Position numbers and translations under genes: made by a program. A DNA stretch of 64,000 nucleotides, taken from Pollutimonas sp036675275 (GTDB lineage: Bacteria; Pseudomonadota; Gammaproteobacteria; Burkholderiales; Burkholderiaceae_B). Every line of letters begins with the position of its first letter. The first letter of the stretch is position 1. The notes beneath the pieces are model-generated. The model had not been told where the DNA came from and did not search any database. It was given only the letters and a program-made list of their open reading frames with translations. The DNA lies in NCBI GenBank assembly GCA_036675275.1, contig JAKFFG010000006.1:186001-250000 (forward strand), in the 5' to 3' direction. This document shows positions 27,204 to 36,241 of the stretch, piece after piece.

Positions 27204-27226
27204 CACTGAACTGAACGAAGAGTTTT

Positions 27227-28534
27227 ATGCCCGAAAAAAAAGGATCGGCGGACGATAAAGTATTGCATTGTTCGTTTTGCAATAAAAGCCAGCACGAGGT
27301 TCGCAAGCTTATCGCCGGACCCTCGGTTTTTATTTGCGATGAATGTATCGACCTCTGCAACGATATCATTCTTGAAGAAACGCAAGAAGCGGCCCGCGAT
27401 GCTATCCGCAATGAATTGCCCACGCCTCACGAGATCAAGACATTTCTTGATGGCTACGTCATTGGGCAAGACACGCCCAAGCGCACGCTTGCGGTTGCGG
27501 TCTACAACCACTACAAGCGCATCCGCTACGGCGATGTGAAGGGCGACGACGTAGAACTGTCCAAAAGCAACATCCTGCTTATCGGGCCGACCGGCTCGGG
27601 CAAGACGCTGCTGGCTCAGACTCTGGCTCGCATGCTCGACGTTCCGTTTGTCATGGCCGACGCCACCACCCTGACCGAAGCAGGCTACGTGGGCGAGGAC
27701 GTCGAAAATATCGTGCAGAAGCTGCTGCAGAACTGCAACTACGATGTCGAGAAGGCCCAGCGTGCCATCATCTACATCGACGAAATCGATAAAATTTCGC
27801 GCAAGGCCGACAACCCCTCCATTACTCGCGATGTATCGGGCGAGGGCGTGCAGCAGGCCTTATTGAAGCTTATTGAAGGTACGGTCGCTTCGGTGCCGCC
27901 ACAAGGCGGACGCAAGCACCCCAACCAGGACTTCGTCCAGGTCGATACGACCAATATCCTGTTCATCGTAGGTGGCGCTTTCGACGGACTTGAAAAGGTC
28001 ATACGCGACCGCACCGAGCGTTCCGGTATCGGCTTTTCGGCCTCAGTGCGGGCCAAATCCGAACGTGGCGTCGGCGAACTATTCGCCGAGGCCGAACCCG
28101 AAGACCTTATCAAGTTTGGTCTCATCCCAGAACTTGTCGGACGTCTGCCTGTTGTGGCCACCCTGGAAGAGCTCCAGGAAGACACGCTGGTGCGCATTCT
28201 TACCGAACCCAAAAACTCCCTGCTCAAGCAGTTCCAGAAATTGTTCGAGATGGAAGAAGTCGAGCTCGACGTTCGCCCAGAGGCGCTTGCCGCCATTGCC
28301 AAGCGGGCCATCAAACGCCGCACTGGCGCTCGGGGCTTGCGTTCCATCGTCGAGGGCGCATTGCTGGGAACGATGTATGAACTTCCCTCGCAAAAGAACG
28401 TCAAACGGGTTGTTGTCGATGAGAACGCCGTAACCGGAAAAGGTGCGCCATTGCTCATTTATCAAGACGGCGTCGAGTCAGCCTCCGAGGGTCAGCAGGG
28501 CGGGCCCAAGAAACTGAAGGATGCGGCTGCATAG
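27227..28534 (+). CDS. clpX: ClpX unfoldase, ATPase subunit of ClpXP
   Basis: AAA+ unfoldase, 435 residues. The N-terminal zinc domain has four cysteines (LHCSFCNK and FICDECIDLC). Walker A is GPTGSGKTLLAQ, the pore loop GYVGED, Walker B IIYIDEIDKI, and the RKHPNQDF loop and sensor-2 region RTGARGLRS follow. It works with ClpP upstream. Its start is 88 bp after the clpP stop. Confidence 0.97.
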   Translation: MPEKKGSADDKVLHCSFCNKSQHEVRKLIAGPSVFICDECIDLCNDIILEETQEAARDAIRNELPTPHEIKTFLDGYVIGQDTPKRTLAVAVYNHYKRIRYGDVKGDDVELSKSNILLIGPTGSGKTLLAQTLARMLDVPFVMADATTLTEAGYVGEDVENIVQKLLQNCNYDVEKAQRAIIYIDEIDKISRKADNPSITRDVSGEGVQQALLKLIEGTVASVPPQGGRKHPNQDFVQVDTTNILFIVGGAFDGLEKVIRDRTERSGIGFSASVRAKSERGVGELFAEAEPEDLIKFGLIPELVGRLPVVATLEELQEDTLVRILTEPKNSLLKQFQKLFEMEEVELDVRPEALAAIAKRAIKRRTGARGLRSIVEGALLGTMYELPSQKNVKRVVVDENAVTGKGAPLLIYQDGVESASEGQQGGPKKLKDAAA

Positions 28535-28582
28535 GGATCCCGTCCAGAATAACCCTAAGACATAGGCATTCGGGATCGTTGT

Positions 28583-28612
28583 CTTGAAAATTTGGCCATC
28601 GTCACTACATAC
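28583..28612 (+). promoter_or_regulatory. Possible heat-shock (sigma-32-like) promoter of lon
   Basis: CTTGAAA at 28583-28589 matches the sigma-32 -35 element exactly. CTACATAC at 28605-28612 is a weak match to the -10 element, and the spacing is two or three bases too long. Lon is heat-induced in many proteobacteria, which is why I note it, but the match is incomplete. Confidence 0.3.
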
Positions 28613-28632
28613 ACCTACAGGTAGTACTGCAG

Positions 28633-28656
28633 AAGGGAGGCCCTGGCTTCCCTTTT
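28633..28656 (+). terminator. Hairpin with short U-tract in the clpX-lon gap
   Basis: AAGGGAGGC (from 28633) pairs with GCTTCCCTT (ending 28654, one G-U) around a CCTG loop, followed by TT. It lies about 100 bp after clpX and 31 bp before the lon start, so it could end clpX transcripts or form a structure in the lon leader. Confidence 0.5.
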
Positions 28657-28687
28657 GCATCTAGAGGTCTATTTTAAGGAAATTACT

Positions 28688-31159
28688 ATGTCTGCGAGCC
28701 AGATTCTTACTTCAGAACCCACGGACTTGCCTCTGTTGCCTTTGCGCGATGTGGTGGTATTTCCGCACATGGTGATTCCTCTTTTTGTTGGGCGTCCGCG
28801 TTCCATCAAGGCCCTTGAACTGGCCATGGAAGCAGGCAACAACATCATGCTGGTCGCGCAGAAGTCGGCCGGCAAAGACGATCCCACCCCCGACGATTTA
28901 TACGAAATCGGCTGCGCCGCCAGCATCCTGCAGATGCTCAAGTTGCCCGACGGAACCGTAAAGGTACTGGTCGAAGGCCTGGAGCGCGCGCGCATCAAGC
29001 AGGTGAGCGATGCCGAAACCCACTTCATGGCGCAAGTGGTGCAAGTCGAATCCGAGAACACCGAAGGTGCCGAATCCGAGGCGCTGCGGCGCGCGGTCGT
29101 CGCGCAGTTCGAGCAATACGTGAAGCTGAACAAGAAGATCCCACAGGAAATTCTCAGTTCGCTTACCGGCATCGACGATGCAGGAAGGCTGGCCGATACG
29201 ATTTCGGCGCACTTGCCCTTGAAGCTTGAACAGAAGCAGCAGATGCTCGAGGTCACCGGCACAGTTCAACGCCTGGAAAGCCTGCTGTCGCAACTCGAAT
29301 CTGAAATCGACATACTGCAGGTCGAGAAGCGGATTCGTGGGCGCGTCAAGAAACAGATGGAAAAGAGCCAACGCGACTATTATCTGAACGAACAGGTCAA
29401 GGCTATCCAGAAGGAATTGGGCGAAGGCGAAGACGGCGCCGATATCGAAGAACTCGAAAAGAAGATCGCTGCCGCCCAATTGCCCAAAGAGGCGCAAAAG
29501 AAGGCCGATTCGGAACTCAAGAAGCTCAAGCTGATGTCGCCCATGTCGGCCGAAGCAACGGTCGTGCGCAACTATATCGACACGCTCATCGGCTTGCCAT
29601 GGCGCAAGAAGAATCGTATCAACAATTCCATCCCGAACGCCGAAGGCGTATTGGATGCCGATCATTACGGGCTTGAAAAGGTCAAAGAGCGCATCATCGA
29701 GTACCTCGCGGTCCAACAGCGCGTCGACAAACTCAAAGCTCCCATCCTGTGTCTGGTAGGCCCTCCGGGCGTCGGCAAGACATCGCTGGGTCAGTCCATC
29801 GCCCGTTCCACCAATCGCAAATTCGTGCGGATGGCGCTGGGCGGAGTCCGCGACGAAGCAGAAATCCGCGGCCACCGCCGCACGTATATCGGCTCCATGC
29901 CGGGCAAGATCCTGCAGAACATGAGCAAGGTAGGCGTACGCAACCCGCTGTTTTTGCTGGATGAAATCGACAAAATGGGCGCCGACTTCCGTGGCGATCC
30001 ATCGTCGGCGCTGCTCGAGGTGCTGGATCCCGAGCAGAACCATACATTTCAGGATCACTACATCGAAGTCGACTTCGACCTGTCCGACGTGATGTTCGTG
30101 GCCACCAGCAATACGCTGAACATCCCGCCCGCATTGCTGGACCGTATGGAGGTCATACGCTTGTCCGGTTATACCGAAGACGAGAAGGTGCATATTGCCT
30201 TCGACCATCTTCTGCCCAAGCTCATGAAGAACAACGGGGTGCAGGAAGGCGAAGTCACGATCGAGGAATCGGCGGTTCGCGACATCGTACGCTACTACAC
30301 CCGTGAGGCTGGGGTGCGGGCGCTGGAAAGGGAAATCAGCAAGATCTGCCGCAAGGTGGTCAAGAAAATGCTGGCCGCCAATCCGACGCCGCGCGCGCGT
30401 GGCAAGAAAGGTGAGGCGGCGGCCGACATCGAGCGTATCGTGGTCAACTCCGACAATCTGGCCGATTTCCTAGGCGTGCGTCGCTTCAGCTTCGGCATGG
30501 CCGAGAAAGAAAACAAGGTCGGTCAGGTTACCGGGCTGGCATGGACGGAAGTGGGCGGCGACCTCCTTACGATCGAAGTTGCCGATATGCCGGGCAAGGG
30601 CGCTGTGCTGCGTACCGGCTCGCTGGGCGACGTCATGAAGGAATCCGTGGAAGCGGCACGCACCGTGGTTCGGGCGCGCGCGCAGAAATGGGGTATACCC
30701 AACACGTCGTTCGAGAAGCGCGACTTGCACGTCCACTTTCCTGAAGGCGCCACACCTAAAGACGGCCCATCGGCGGGCATTGCCATTACGACCGCCATGG
30801 TGTCCGCGCTTACCGGTATTCCGGTGCGCGCAGACGTGGCCATGACGGGCGAAATCACCTTGCGTGGCGAAGTGCTGGGCATAGGCGGCTTGAAGGAAAA
30901 GCTTCTTGCGGCACATCGCGGCGGTATCAAGCTGGTGATGATTCCCGAGGAAAACGTGAAAGACTTGGCCGATATTCCGGACAACGTCAAGAACCACCTC
31001 GAGATCATCCCGGTACGCTGGATCGACCGTGTATTGGAAGTGGCTTTGCAGAACATGCCAACGCCATTATCGGACGAGGAAGTGGCTCGTTTGGCCGCGG
31101 AATCTCTGGCGAACGCCAAGCGGTCTGAGGAGTCGTCCGGTGGCTTGATGAAGCACTAA
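28688..31159 (+). CDS. lon: ATP-dependent protease Lon (LonA)
   Basis: Soluble AAA+ serine protease, 823 residues. The N-terminal substrate-binding domain begins LPLLPLRDVVVFPHMVIPLF. Walker A is GPPGVGKTSLGQ and Walker B FLLDEIDKMG. The Ser-Lys dyad lies in PKDGPSAGIA and GGLKEKLLAAHRGG. The start is ATG 28688 with AAGGA upstream. It completes tig-clpP-clpX-lon and ends at a strong terminator. Confidence 0.97.
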   Translation: MSASQILTSEPTDLPLLPLRDVVVFPHMVIPLFVGRPRSIKALELAMEAGNNIMLVAQKSAGKDDPTPDDLYEIGCAASILQMLKLPDGTVKVLVEGLERARIKQVSDAETHFMAQVVQVESENTEGAESEALRRAVVAQFEQYVKLNKKIPQEILSSLTGIDDAGRLADTISAHLPLKLEQKQQMLEVTGTVQRLESLLSQLESEIDILQVEKRIRGRVKKQMEKSQRDYYLNEQVKAIQKELGEGEDGADIEELEKKIAAAQLPKEAQKKADSELKKLKLMSPMSAEATVVRNYIDTLIGLPWRKKNRINNSIPNAEGVLDADHYGLEKVKERIIEYLAVQQRVDKLKAPILCLVGPPGVGKTSLGQSIARSTNRKFVRMALGGVRDEAEIRGHRRTYIGSMPGKILQNMSKVGVRNPLFLLDEIDKMGADFRGDPSSALLEVLDPEQNHTFQDHYIEVDFDLSDVMFVATSNTLNIPPALLDRMEVIRLSGYTEDEKVHIAFDHLLPKLMKNNGVQEGEVTIEESAVRDIVRYYTREAGVRALEREISKICRKVVKKMLAANPTPRARGKKGEAAADIERIVVNSDNLADFLGVRRFSFGMAEKENKVGQVTGLAWTEVGGDLLTIEVADMPGKGAVLRTGSLGDVMKESVEAARTVVRARAQKWGIPNTSFEKRDLHVHFPEGATPKDGPSAGIAITTAMVSALTGIPVRADVAMTGEITLRGEVLGIGGLKEKLLAAHRGGIKLVMIPEENVKDLADIPDNVKNHLEIIPVRWIDRVLEVALQNMPTPLSDEEVARLAAESLANAKRSEESSGGLMKH

Positions 31160-31178
31160 AAGGCGTAAGCCTTGAAGC

Positions 31179-31212
31179 AAAAGAGGACATCCCGGGATGT
31201 CCTCTTTTTTTT
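31179..31212 (+). terminator. Perfect intrinsic terminator between lon and lexA
   Basis: A perfect 30-base palindrome (arms 31179-31193 and 31194-31208, AAAAGAGGACATCCC and its complement) is followed by eight T bases. On the minus strand it also ends in four T bases, so it can serve the convergent lexA. Confidence 0.93.
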
Positions 31213-31230
31213 GCGCCCGTTATGGGCAGC

Positions 31231-31890
31231 CTACTGCAAGGCTGTGGTGCGGATGAGGCCGACAGCAATGCCTTCAAGCGAAAACTCGTCGTCGGGCGTG
31301 ACAATGATGGGAGAGAAGTCGGCGTTTTCGGGCAGAAGTTCGATGCGGTTTCCGCTGCGTGAAAGGCGCTTGACGGTGACCTCGTCGCCCAGGCGCGCTA
31401 CGACGATTTGGCCGTTGCGGGCATCGGGCGTTTTTTTGACGGCCAGGAGATCGCCATCGAGTATGCCGACATCGCGCATGCTGAGACCCCGCACGCGCAA
31501 CAGGTAGTCGGGCATCTGGCTGAACAGGGAGGGTTCAATCCCGATTTCACGTTCGACGTGTTCGGCGGCCAGTATGGGATTACCCGCTGCGACGCGGCCA
31601 ACCAGAGGAACCAGCAATTGCCTGAACGAGTTGGTGACGTGATCGACTGTATCGGCAATGGCGCTGCCAGACGTGGCGGAGGTGAGCCGTATGCCCCGGG
31701 AAGCGCCTGCCGTGAGTTCGATGGCACCCTTTTTTGCGAGTGCCTTCAGATGGTCTTCGGCTGCGTTGGCGGACTTGAAGCCCAGCGCGCGCGCGATTTC
31801 AGCACGCGTGGGAGGAAACCCGGTGCGAGCGATTTCGCTGCGGATGAGGTCGAGAATTTGTTGCTGACGCTCTGTGAGCTTGACGGCCAT
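31231..31890 (-). CDS. lexA: LexA repressor, SOS regulator
   Basis: Autocleaving repressor of the SOS response, 219 residues. The winged helix is N-terminal (LTERQQQILDLIRSEIARTG, then PTRAEIARALGFKSANAAED). The cleavage bond is Ala102-Gly103 in VAAGNP. The catalytic dyad is Ser137 (GLSMRD) and Lys174 (VTVKRL), with the same 34- and 37-residue spacings as E. coli LexA. A stretch of about 15 residues between the DNA-binding and catalytic domains is longer than in E. coli. An SOS box lies just before the start. Confidence 0.97.
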   Translation of the reverse strand: MAVKLTERQQQILDLIRSEIARTGFPPTRAEIARALGFKSANAAEDHLKALAKKGAIELTAGASRGIRLTSATSGSAIADTVDHVTNSFRQLLVPLVGRVAAGNPILAAEHVEREIGIEPSLFSQMPDYLLRVRGLSMRDVGILDGDLLAVKKTPDARNGQIVVARLGDEVTVKRLSRSGNRIELLPENADFSPIIVTPDDEFSLEGIAVGLIRTTALQ

Positions 31891-31898
31891 GGCAATCC

Positions 31899-31920
31899 AG
31901 ACTGTGTTTTTATACAGTCT
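31899..31920 (-). promoter_or_regulatory. LexA (SOS) box of lexA
   Basis: CTGT at 31902-31905 and ACAG at 31914-31917 are 8 bases apart, a perfect CTGT-N8-ACAG core. The dyad extends to AGACTGT / ACAGTCT. It lies 12 bp upstream of the lexA start codon and fits autoregulation. Confidence 0.92.
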
Positions 31921-31963
31921 GAATTTTGCGGCATTTTGGCGAAAAGATCAAGCTAAGGCCGCG

Positions 31964-33166
31964 TCAGGCCAGAACCTTGGCAATGGATGCCGCCACGTGG
32001 TCGATATTGCTGCTGTTGAGGGCGGCCACGCAGATGCGGCCACTGCTGACGGCGTAGACGCCGTAGTCTTCGCGTAGGCGGTCGACCTGGGCAGCGGTGA
32101 GGCCTGAATAAGAGAACATCCCGCGTTGTTTCAGCACGAAGTCGAAATCTTGCTGGATGCCGTGATCTTTCAGCTTTTGCACCAGTTGTATGCGCATGGC
32201 GCGAATGCGGTCGCGCATGCCCGCAAGCTCGTCGGCCCACAAGGTGTACAGTTCAGGTGTATTCAGGACGGTCGATACGACGGTGCCGCCGTGTGTAGGC
32301 GGATTCGAATAATTCGTGCGGATAACGCGTTTGAGCTGGCTGAGCACGCGTGTGGATTCTTCTTTGCTGGACGATACCAGTGTCAGGGCTCCCACACGCT
32401 CCCCGTACAGAGAGAAGGACTTGGAGAAGGAGGAGCTGATGAGCATGGTGAGATCATGCTGCGCAAACAGCCGCACAACGGATGCATCTTCTTCCAGCCC
32501 GTCGCCAAAGCCCTGGTAGGCGATATCCAGGAACGGAACCAGGTTTTTCTCCTTGACGACTTGAACGATTTGTTGCCACTGCTCGAACGTAGGGTCGACG
32601 CCGGTGGGATTGTGGCAGCAAGCGTGGAACAGCACAATGGTTTGCGGTGGCAGTTCTTGCAGGTTCTGCAGCATGCCGCTGAAGTTCAGGCCATGGCTTG
32701 CGGCGTCGTAGTAGGGATAAGTATCTACCGTGAAACCAGCGCGCTCGAACAGGGCGCGGTGATTCTCCCAACTTGGGTCGCTGATGACCACTTTGGATTC
32801 AGGTAGCAGTTGCTTGAGAAAGTCGGCGCCAATTTTAAGCGCGCCCGTGCCGCCGAGGGCCTGGGCGGTAAGGACTCGGCCCGACGCGAGCAAGTCGGAT
32901 TCTTGGCCGAAGAGCAGAGTCTGGGCACCCTTGTTGTAGCCGGGTATGCCTTCGATAGGAAGGTAGCCGCGCGCCGCCGCTGCTTCGATACGGGCTATTT
33001 CTGCTTTGCGCACAGCCTGCAACAAAGGCAGGCGGCCCTGGTCATCGTAATACACTCCGACCCCGAGGTTGACCTTGCCCGCGCGCGTATCTGCGTTATA
33101 TTGTTCGTTCAGGCCAAGAATAGGGTCGCGCGGGGCGAGTTCGACGGATTCGAATAGTGAGTGCAT
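31964..33166 (-). CDS. tyrB: Aromatic/aspartate aminotransferase (class I)
   Basis: PLP-dependent aminotransferase, 400 residues, exchanging amino groups between aspartate or aromatic amino acids and 2-oxoglutarate. The PLP lysine is Lys249 in SSSFSKSFSLYGERVG, and NPTGVDPT and YQGFGDGLEED are typical of the AspC/TyrB group. The start ATG is at 33164-33166; a much longer reading of the same frame runs under the uvrB 5' end and has no family match. It diverges from uvrB. TyrB and AspC cannot be separated with certainty. Confidence 0.9.
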   Translation of the reverse strand: MHSLFESVELAPRDPILGLNEQYNADTRAGKVNLGVGVYYDDQGRLPLLQAVRKAEIARIEAAAARGYLPIEGIPGYNKGAQTLLFGQESDLLASGRVLTAQALGGTGALKIGADFLKQLLPESKVVISDPSWENHRALFERAGFTVDTYPYYDAASHGLNFSGMLQNLQELPPQTIVLFHACCHNPTGVDPTFEQWQQIVQVVKEKNLVPFLDIAYQGFGDGLEEDASVVRLFAQHDLTMLISSSFSKSFSLYGERVGALTLVSSSKEESTRVLSQLKRVIRTNYSNPPTHGGTVVSTVLNTPELYTLWADELAGMRDRIRAMRIQLVQKLKDHGIQQDFDFVLKQRGMFSYSGLTAAQVDRLREDYGVYAVSSGRICVAALNSSNIDHVAASIAKVLA

Positions 33167-33247
33167 TTTTGAATGAGTAGGGAGGCAGTAAGGAATGGAG
33201 ACGGAAAACCGTGGGATTAATGTGATAATAAGGGGTTTACCCTGAAT

Positions 33248-35281
33248 ATGTCCAGTATGAGCCTGCCTGCGCCCGGTTTCATCGAATACCCGGATAGCCC
33301 GTTCCAGCTTTTTCGGCCATACCCGCCCGCGGGCGACCAGCCTGGCGCCATTGATGCGCTGGTCGAGGGTATAGGCGACGGGTTGATGTTCCAGACCCTG
33401 CTGGGAGTCACCGGCTCGGGCAAGACATACACCATGGCAAACGTCATTGCGCGTACAGGCCGGCCCGCAATTGTATTGGCGCCCAACAAGACGCTTGCGG
33501 CACAGCTGTATGCCGAAATGCGTGACTTTTTCCCGAACAATGCCGTCGAGTATTTCGTGTCCTACTACGATTACTACCAGCCGGAAGCCTATGTGGCCGC
33601 AAGAGACTTGTTCATCGAGAAAGACTCGTCCATTAACGAACACATCGAACAGATGCGTCTATCGGCCACCAAGAGCCTGTTGGAAAGGCGCGACACCATT
33701 ATCGTGGGCACCGTCTCGTGCATTTACGGCATAGGCAATCCGGGCGACTATCACGCCATGGTGCTTACCTTGCGTTCCGGCGATCGCATAGCGCGCCAGG
33801 AGCTGCTGGGTCGTCTGGTTGCAATGCAGTACGAGCGCAACGATGTCGAGTTCGTCCGTGGAGCCTTCAGGGCGCGCGGGGAAATCATCGATGTCTTTCC
33901 GGCCGAGCACGCCGAATTGGCCTTGCGCATCACCTTGTTCGATGACGAGATCGAGACGCTGGAGATGTTTGATCCGCTCACCGGCAAGATCAAGCACAAA
34001 GTGCCGCGCTTTACCGTTTTCCCCAGTTCGCATTACGTGACGCCGCGTGGCACCGTGTTGCGCGCCATTGAAACCATCAAGCAGGAATTGCGCGAGCGCG
34101 TGGCATTCCTGGTGTCCGATGGCAAGCTGGTGGAGGCGCAGCGGCTGGAACAGCGCACCCGCTTCGACCTTGAAATGCTGCAGGAACTGGGTTTCTGCAA
34201 AGGCATCGAAAATTACTCGCGACATCTGTCGGGCGCCGCACCGGGCGAACCGCCTCCCACGCTCATTGATTACCTGCCCGCCGATGCCTTGATGTTCATC
34301 GACGAAAGCCACGTGACCCTCGGGCAGCTCAGTGGTATGTACCTGGGAGACCGTTCGCGCAAATCCACCCTGGTCCAGTTCGGTTTTCGTCTGCCTTCGG
34401 CGGTGGATAACCGTCCGCTGAAACTTGAAGAGTTCGAGCAACGGATGCGGCAATGTGTTTTCGTGTCGGCCACGCCCGCAGCGTACGAGAAAGAACATTC
34501 GGACAATGTCGTCGAACAGGTCGTGCGGCCCACTGGCCTGGTCGACCCCGAAGTGGAAGTGCGGCCGGCCACCACACAGGTCGACGACCTGCTGGGCGAG
34601 ATCAAGAAGCGCGTAGACGTACAGGAACGTGTGCTGGTCACCACCCTGACCAAGCGCATGTCCGAAGACTTGACCGACTATCTCAGCGAACACGGCATCA
34701 AGGTGCGCTACCTTCATTCGGATATTGACACCGTCGAGCGGGTCGAGATCATTCGCGACTTGCGCCTGGGCGTTTTTGATGTCCTGGTCGGTATCAATCT
34801 GCTGCGCGAGGGCCTGGATATTCCCGAGGTGTCGCTGGTTGCCATCCTCGATGCCGACAAAGAGGGCTTTCTGCGGTCCGAACGTAGTCTTATCCAGACC
34901 ATGGGGCGCGCCGCGCGCAATCTGAATGGCCGGGCGATTCTCTATGCCGACCGCATCACCGATTCGATGCGCAAGGCCATGGGAGAAACTGAAAGGCGCC
35001 GCCTGAAGCAGTTGGAATTCAACGAAGTCCATGGCATTACCGCGCGCGGCGTCAGCAAGGCCGTGCGCGAGATGATAGACGGAGTTATGGTGACGCCGGT
35101 CGAAAAATCGGCTGCGGACGATATTTCTCCCGATGTGCTGCACGACGATAAGTCTCTGGCGAAGGAAATCCGGCGTCTGGAGAAGCTGATGATGGACCAT
35201 GCCAAAAACCTGGAATTCGAACAGGCTGCAGCCGCCCGCGATACATTGAATCGCCTCAAGCAGAAAGCCTTGTTTTCATAA
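33248..35281 (+). CDS. uvrB: UvrABC system protein B
   Basis: Damage-verification helicase of nucleotide excision repair, 677 residues. Walker A is GVTGSGKTYTMAN, the beta-hairpin YYDYYQPEAYV is present, and the DEAD-like box is DESHVTLGQ. The C-terminal UVR domain (RRLEKLMMDHAKNLEFEQAA) for UvrC contact is intact. A second ATG at 33257 is an alternative start. A GATAAT at 33224-33229 may be its -10 box. I see no CTGT-N8-ACAG box in the 81 bp to the aminotransferase. Confidence 0.97.
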   Translation: MSSMSLPAPGFIEYPDSPFQLFRPYPPAGDQPGAIDALVEGIGDGLMFQTLLGVTGSGKTYTMANVIARTGRPAIVLAPNKTLAAQLYAEMRDFFPNNAVEYFVSYYDYYQPEAYVAARDLFIEKDSSINEHIEQMRLSATKSLLERRDTIIVGTVSCIYGIGNPGDYHAMVLTLRSGDRIARQELLGRLVAMQYERNDVEFVRGAFRARGEIIDVFPAEHAELALRITLFDDEIETLEMFDPLTGKIKHKVPRFTVFPSSHYVTPRGTVLRAIETIKQELRERVAFLVSDGKLVEAQRLEQRTRFDLEMLQELGFCKGIENYSRHLSGAAPGEPPPTLIDYLPADALMFIDESHVTLGQLSGMYLGDRSRKSTLVQFGFRLPSAVDNRPLKLEEFEQRMRQCVFVSATPAAYEKEHSDNVVEQVVRPTGLVDPEVEVRPATTQVDDLLGEIKKRVDVQERVLVTTLTKRMSEDLTDYLSEHGIKVRYLHSDIDTVERVEIIRDLRLGVFDVLVGINLLREGLDIPEVSLVAILDADKEGFLRSERSLIQTMGRAARNLNGRAILYADRITDSMRKAMGETERRRLKQLEFNEVHGITARGVSKAVREMIDGVMVTPVEKSAADDISPDVLHDDKSLAKEIRRLEKLMMDHAKNLEFEQAAAARDTLNRLKQKALFS

Positions 35282-35620
35282 AGCTTATATTGGGATGACA
35301 AATTTGTTGGTTATTTCCAACGTTGTGTCTATTTACATACTTGCGTAACAATGCGCGGCCGGTAAGTGACGGCGTGTGAAGCGCCGGTTCGACGTCGCCG
35401 CCGATGTATTGACCGCCGCACGCATGGGCTTGGTGCACTGCATTATCTGCGGGCCATACGCCGTCTTTTCATCGACTTATAAGGTGGCTGCAGTAAGTAG
35501 AAAAACGCGGTAAGGTCTTGTTGGAATTGTATTTTTATTTTTGTCAATTAGGGCGGCAAGCTAAATGTGAGCTTGCAAAAACTCTTGCCTTATTGCGGGT
35601 TTTCCCTCACACTCATGCCT
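35282..35620. other. Non-coding stretch between uvrB and the phosphatase gene
   Basis: This gap of 339 bp holds no supported gene. Near its left end is a small inverted repeat (GTTGG at 35306, CCAAC at 35317). The middle (about 35350-35460) is GC-rich; the right part (35518-35548) is very AT-rich with T-runs and is a likely promoter for the phosphatase. A 7-bp hairpin at 35556-35576 sits in the presumed leader. A 60-codon reading of the minus strand here has no family resemblance. Confidence 0.5.
35556..35576 (+). repeat. Perfect 7-bp inverted repeat in the phosphatase leader
   Basis: GCAAGCT (35556-35562) and AGCTTGC (35570-35576) flank a 7-base loop, followed by AAAA. It lies 44 bp before the start codon. 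It could be a leader hairpin or an operator. Confidence 0.6.
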
Positions 35621-36112
35621 ATGATGACTAAGGTACTTTTCGTTTGCATGGGTAATATCTGTCGCTCGCCAAGCGCAGAGGGTGTCTTTCGCCGTTTAAT
35701 CGACGAGGCAGGGCTCTCTGAGGTCGTGGGCGTAGATTCGGCTGGCACCCACAGCTTTCATATTGGCGAGGCGCCCGACGCTCGCGCGCAGGCTGCTGCA
35801 CGCAAACGCGGCTACGAATTAGCCCATTGCGTCGCGCGGCAGATTACCGTCGACGACTTCCGGGAGTTCGACCTTATACTCGCCATGGACTGGGAAAATC
35901 TTTCGGCCATGCAGCAGCAATGTCCGAAAATCTATCAGCACAAGCTCATGTTGTTAATGCGCTTTGCCAACGAATTCGAAGAAGCGACCGTGCCCGATCC
36001 CTATTATGGCGGCCCGGAAGGATTTGGCAAGGTGCTTGATTACCTTGAAGACGCTTGCCAGGGCGTATTGGAAATGGTGCGCAAGCGTGCCACACAGTAC
36101 CAGGCCGCGTAA
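35621..36112 (+). CDS. Low-molecular-weight protein tyrosine phosphatase
   Basis: Cytoplasmic LMW-PTP, 163 residues with the start at 35621. The phosphate loop CX5R is CMGNICR at about residues 9-15, followed by SPSAEGVF. The general-acid aspartate is in VPDPYYGG near residue 127. Other starts at 35615 and 35624 are equally possible. In bacteria such enzymes often act on tyrosine kinases of exopolysaccharide synthesis, but there is no such kinase here. It ends in a clear terminator before iscR. Confidence 0.93.
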   Translation: MMTKVLFVCMGNICRSPSAEGVFRRLIDEAGLSEVVGVDSAGTHSFHIGEAPDARAQAAARKRGYELAHCVARQITVDDFREFDLILAMDWENLSAMQQQCPKIYQHKLMLLMRFANEFEEATVPDPYYGGPEGFGKVLDYLEDACQGVLEMVRKRATQYQAA

Positions 36113-36130
36113 CCCTCCGCAATCAGCAAC

Positions 36131-36158
36131 AAACCGTGCCAGGCGCACGGTTTTTTTT
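36131..36158 (+). terminator. Intrinsic terminator after the phosphatase gene
   Basis: AAACCGTGC (36131-36139) pairs with GCACGGTTT (36145-36153) around a CAGGC loop, and the T-run goes on to 36158. Confidence 0.9.
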
Positions 36159-36241
36159 CGACTGTGGCGTAAGGGCCTGCACTCAGAAGAAGCCGCATCG
36201 GTCCGATTTGCAGCAAGTCCATAGTCCGAGCCTTTCGGTGA

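Noticed and set aside
28898..30208. Open frame of 436 codons opposite lon
   Set aside because: No domain resemblance, and it lies wholly within the lon coding sequence; a shadow frame.
33167..33643. N-terminal extension of the aminotransferase reading frame into the uvrB side
   Set aside because: The extra 159 residues have no family match and would overlap the uvrB start; the ATG at 33166 gives the normal length.
33659..35200. Open frame of 513 codons opposite uvrB
   Set aside because: Same reasoning: uvrB has complete helicase motifs, and the antisense protein is His/Gln/Arg-rich nonsense.
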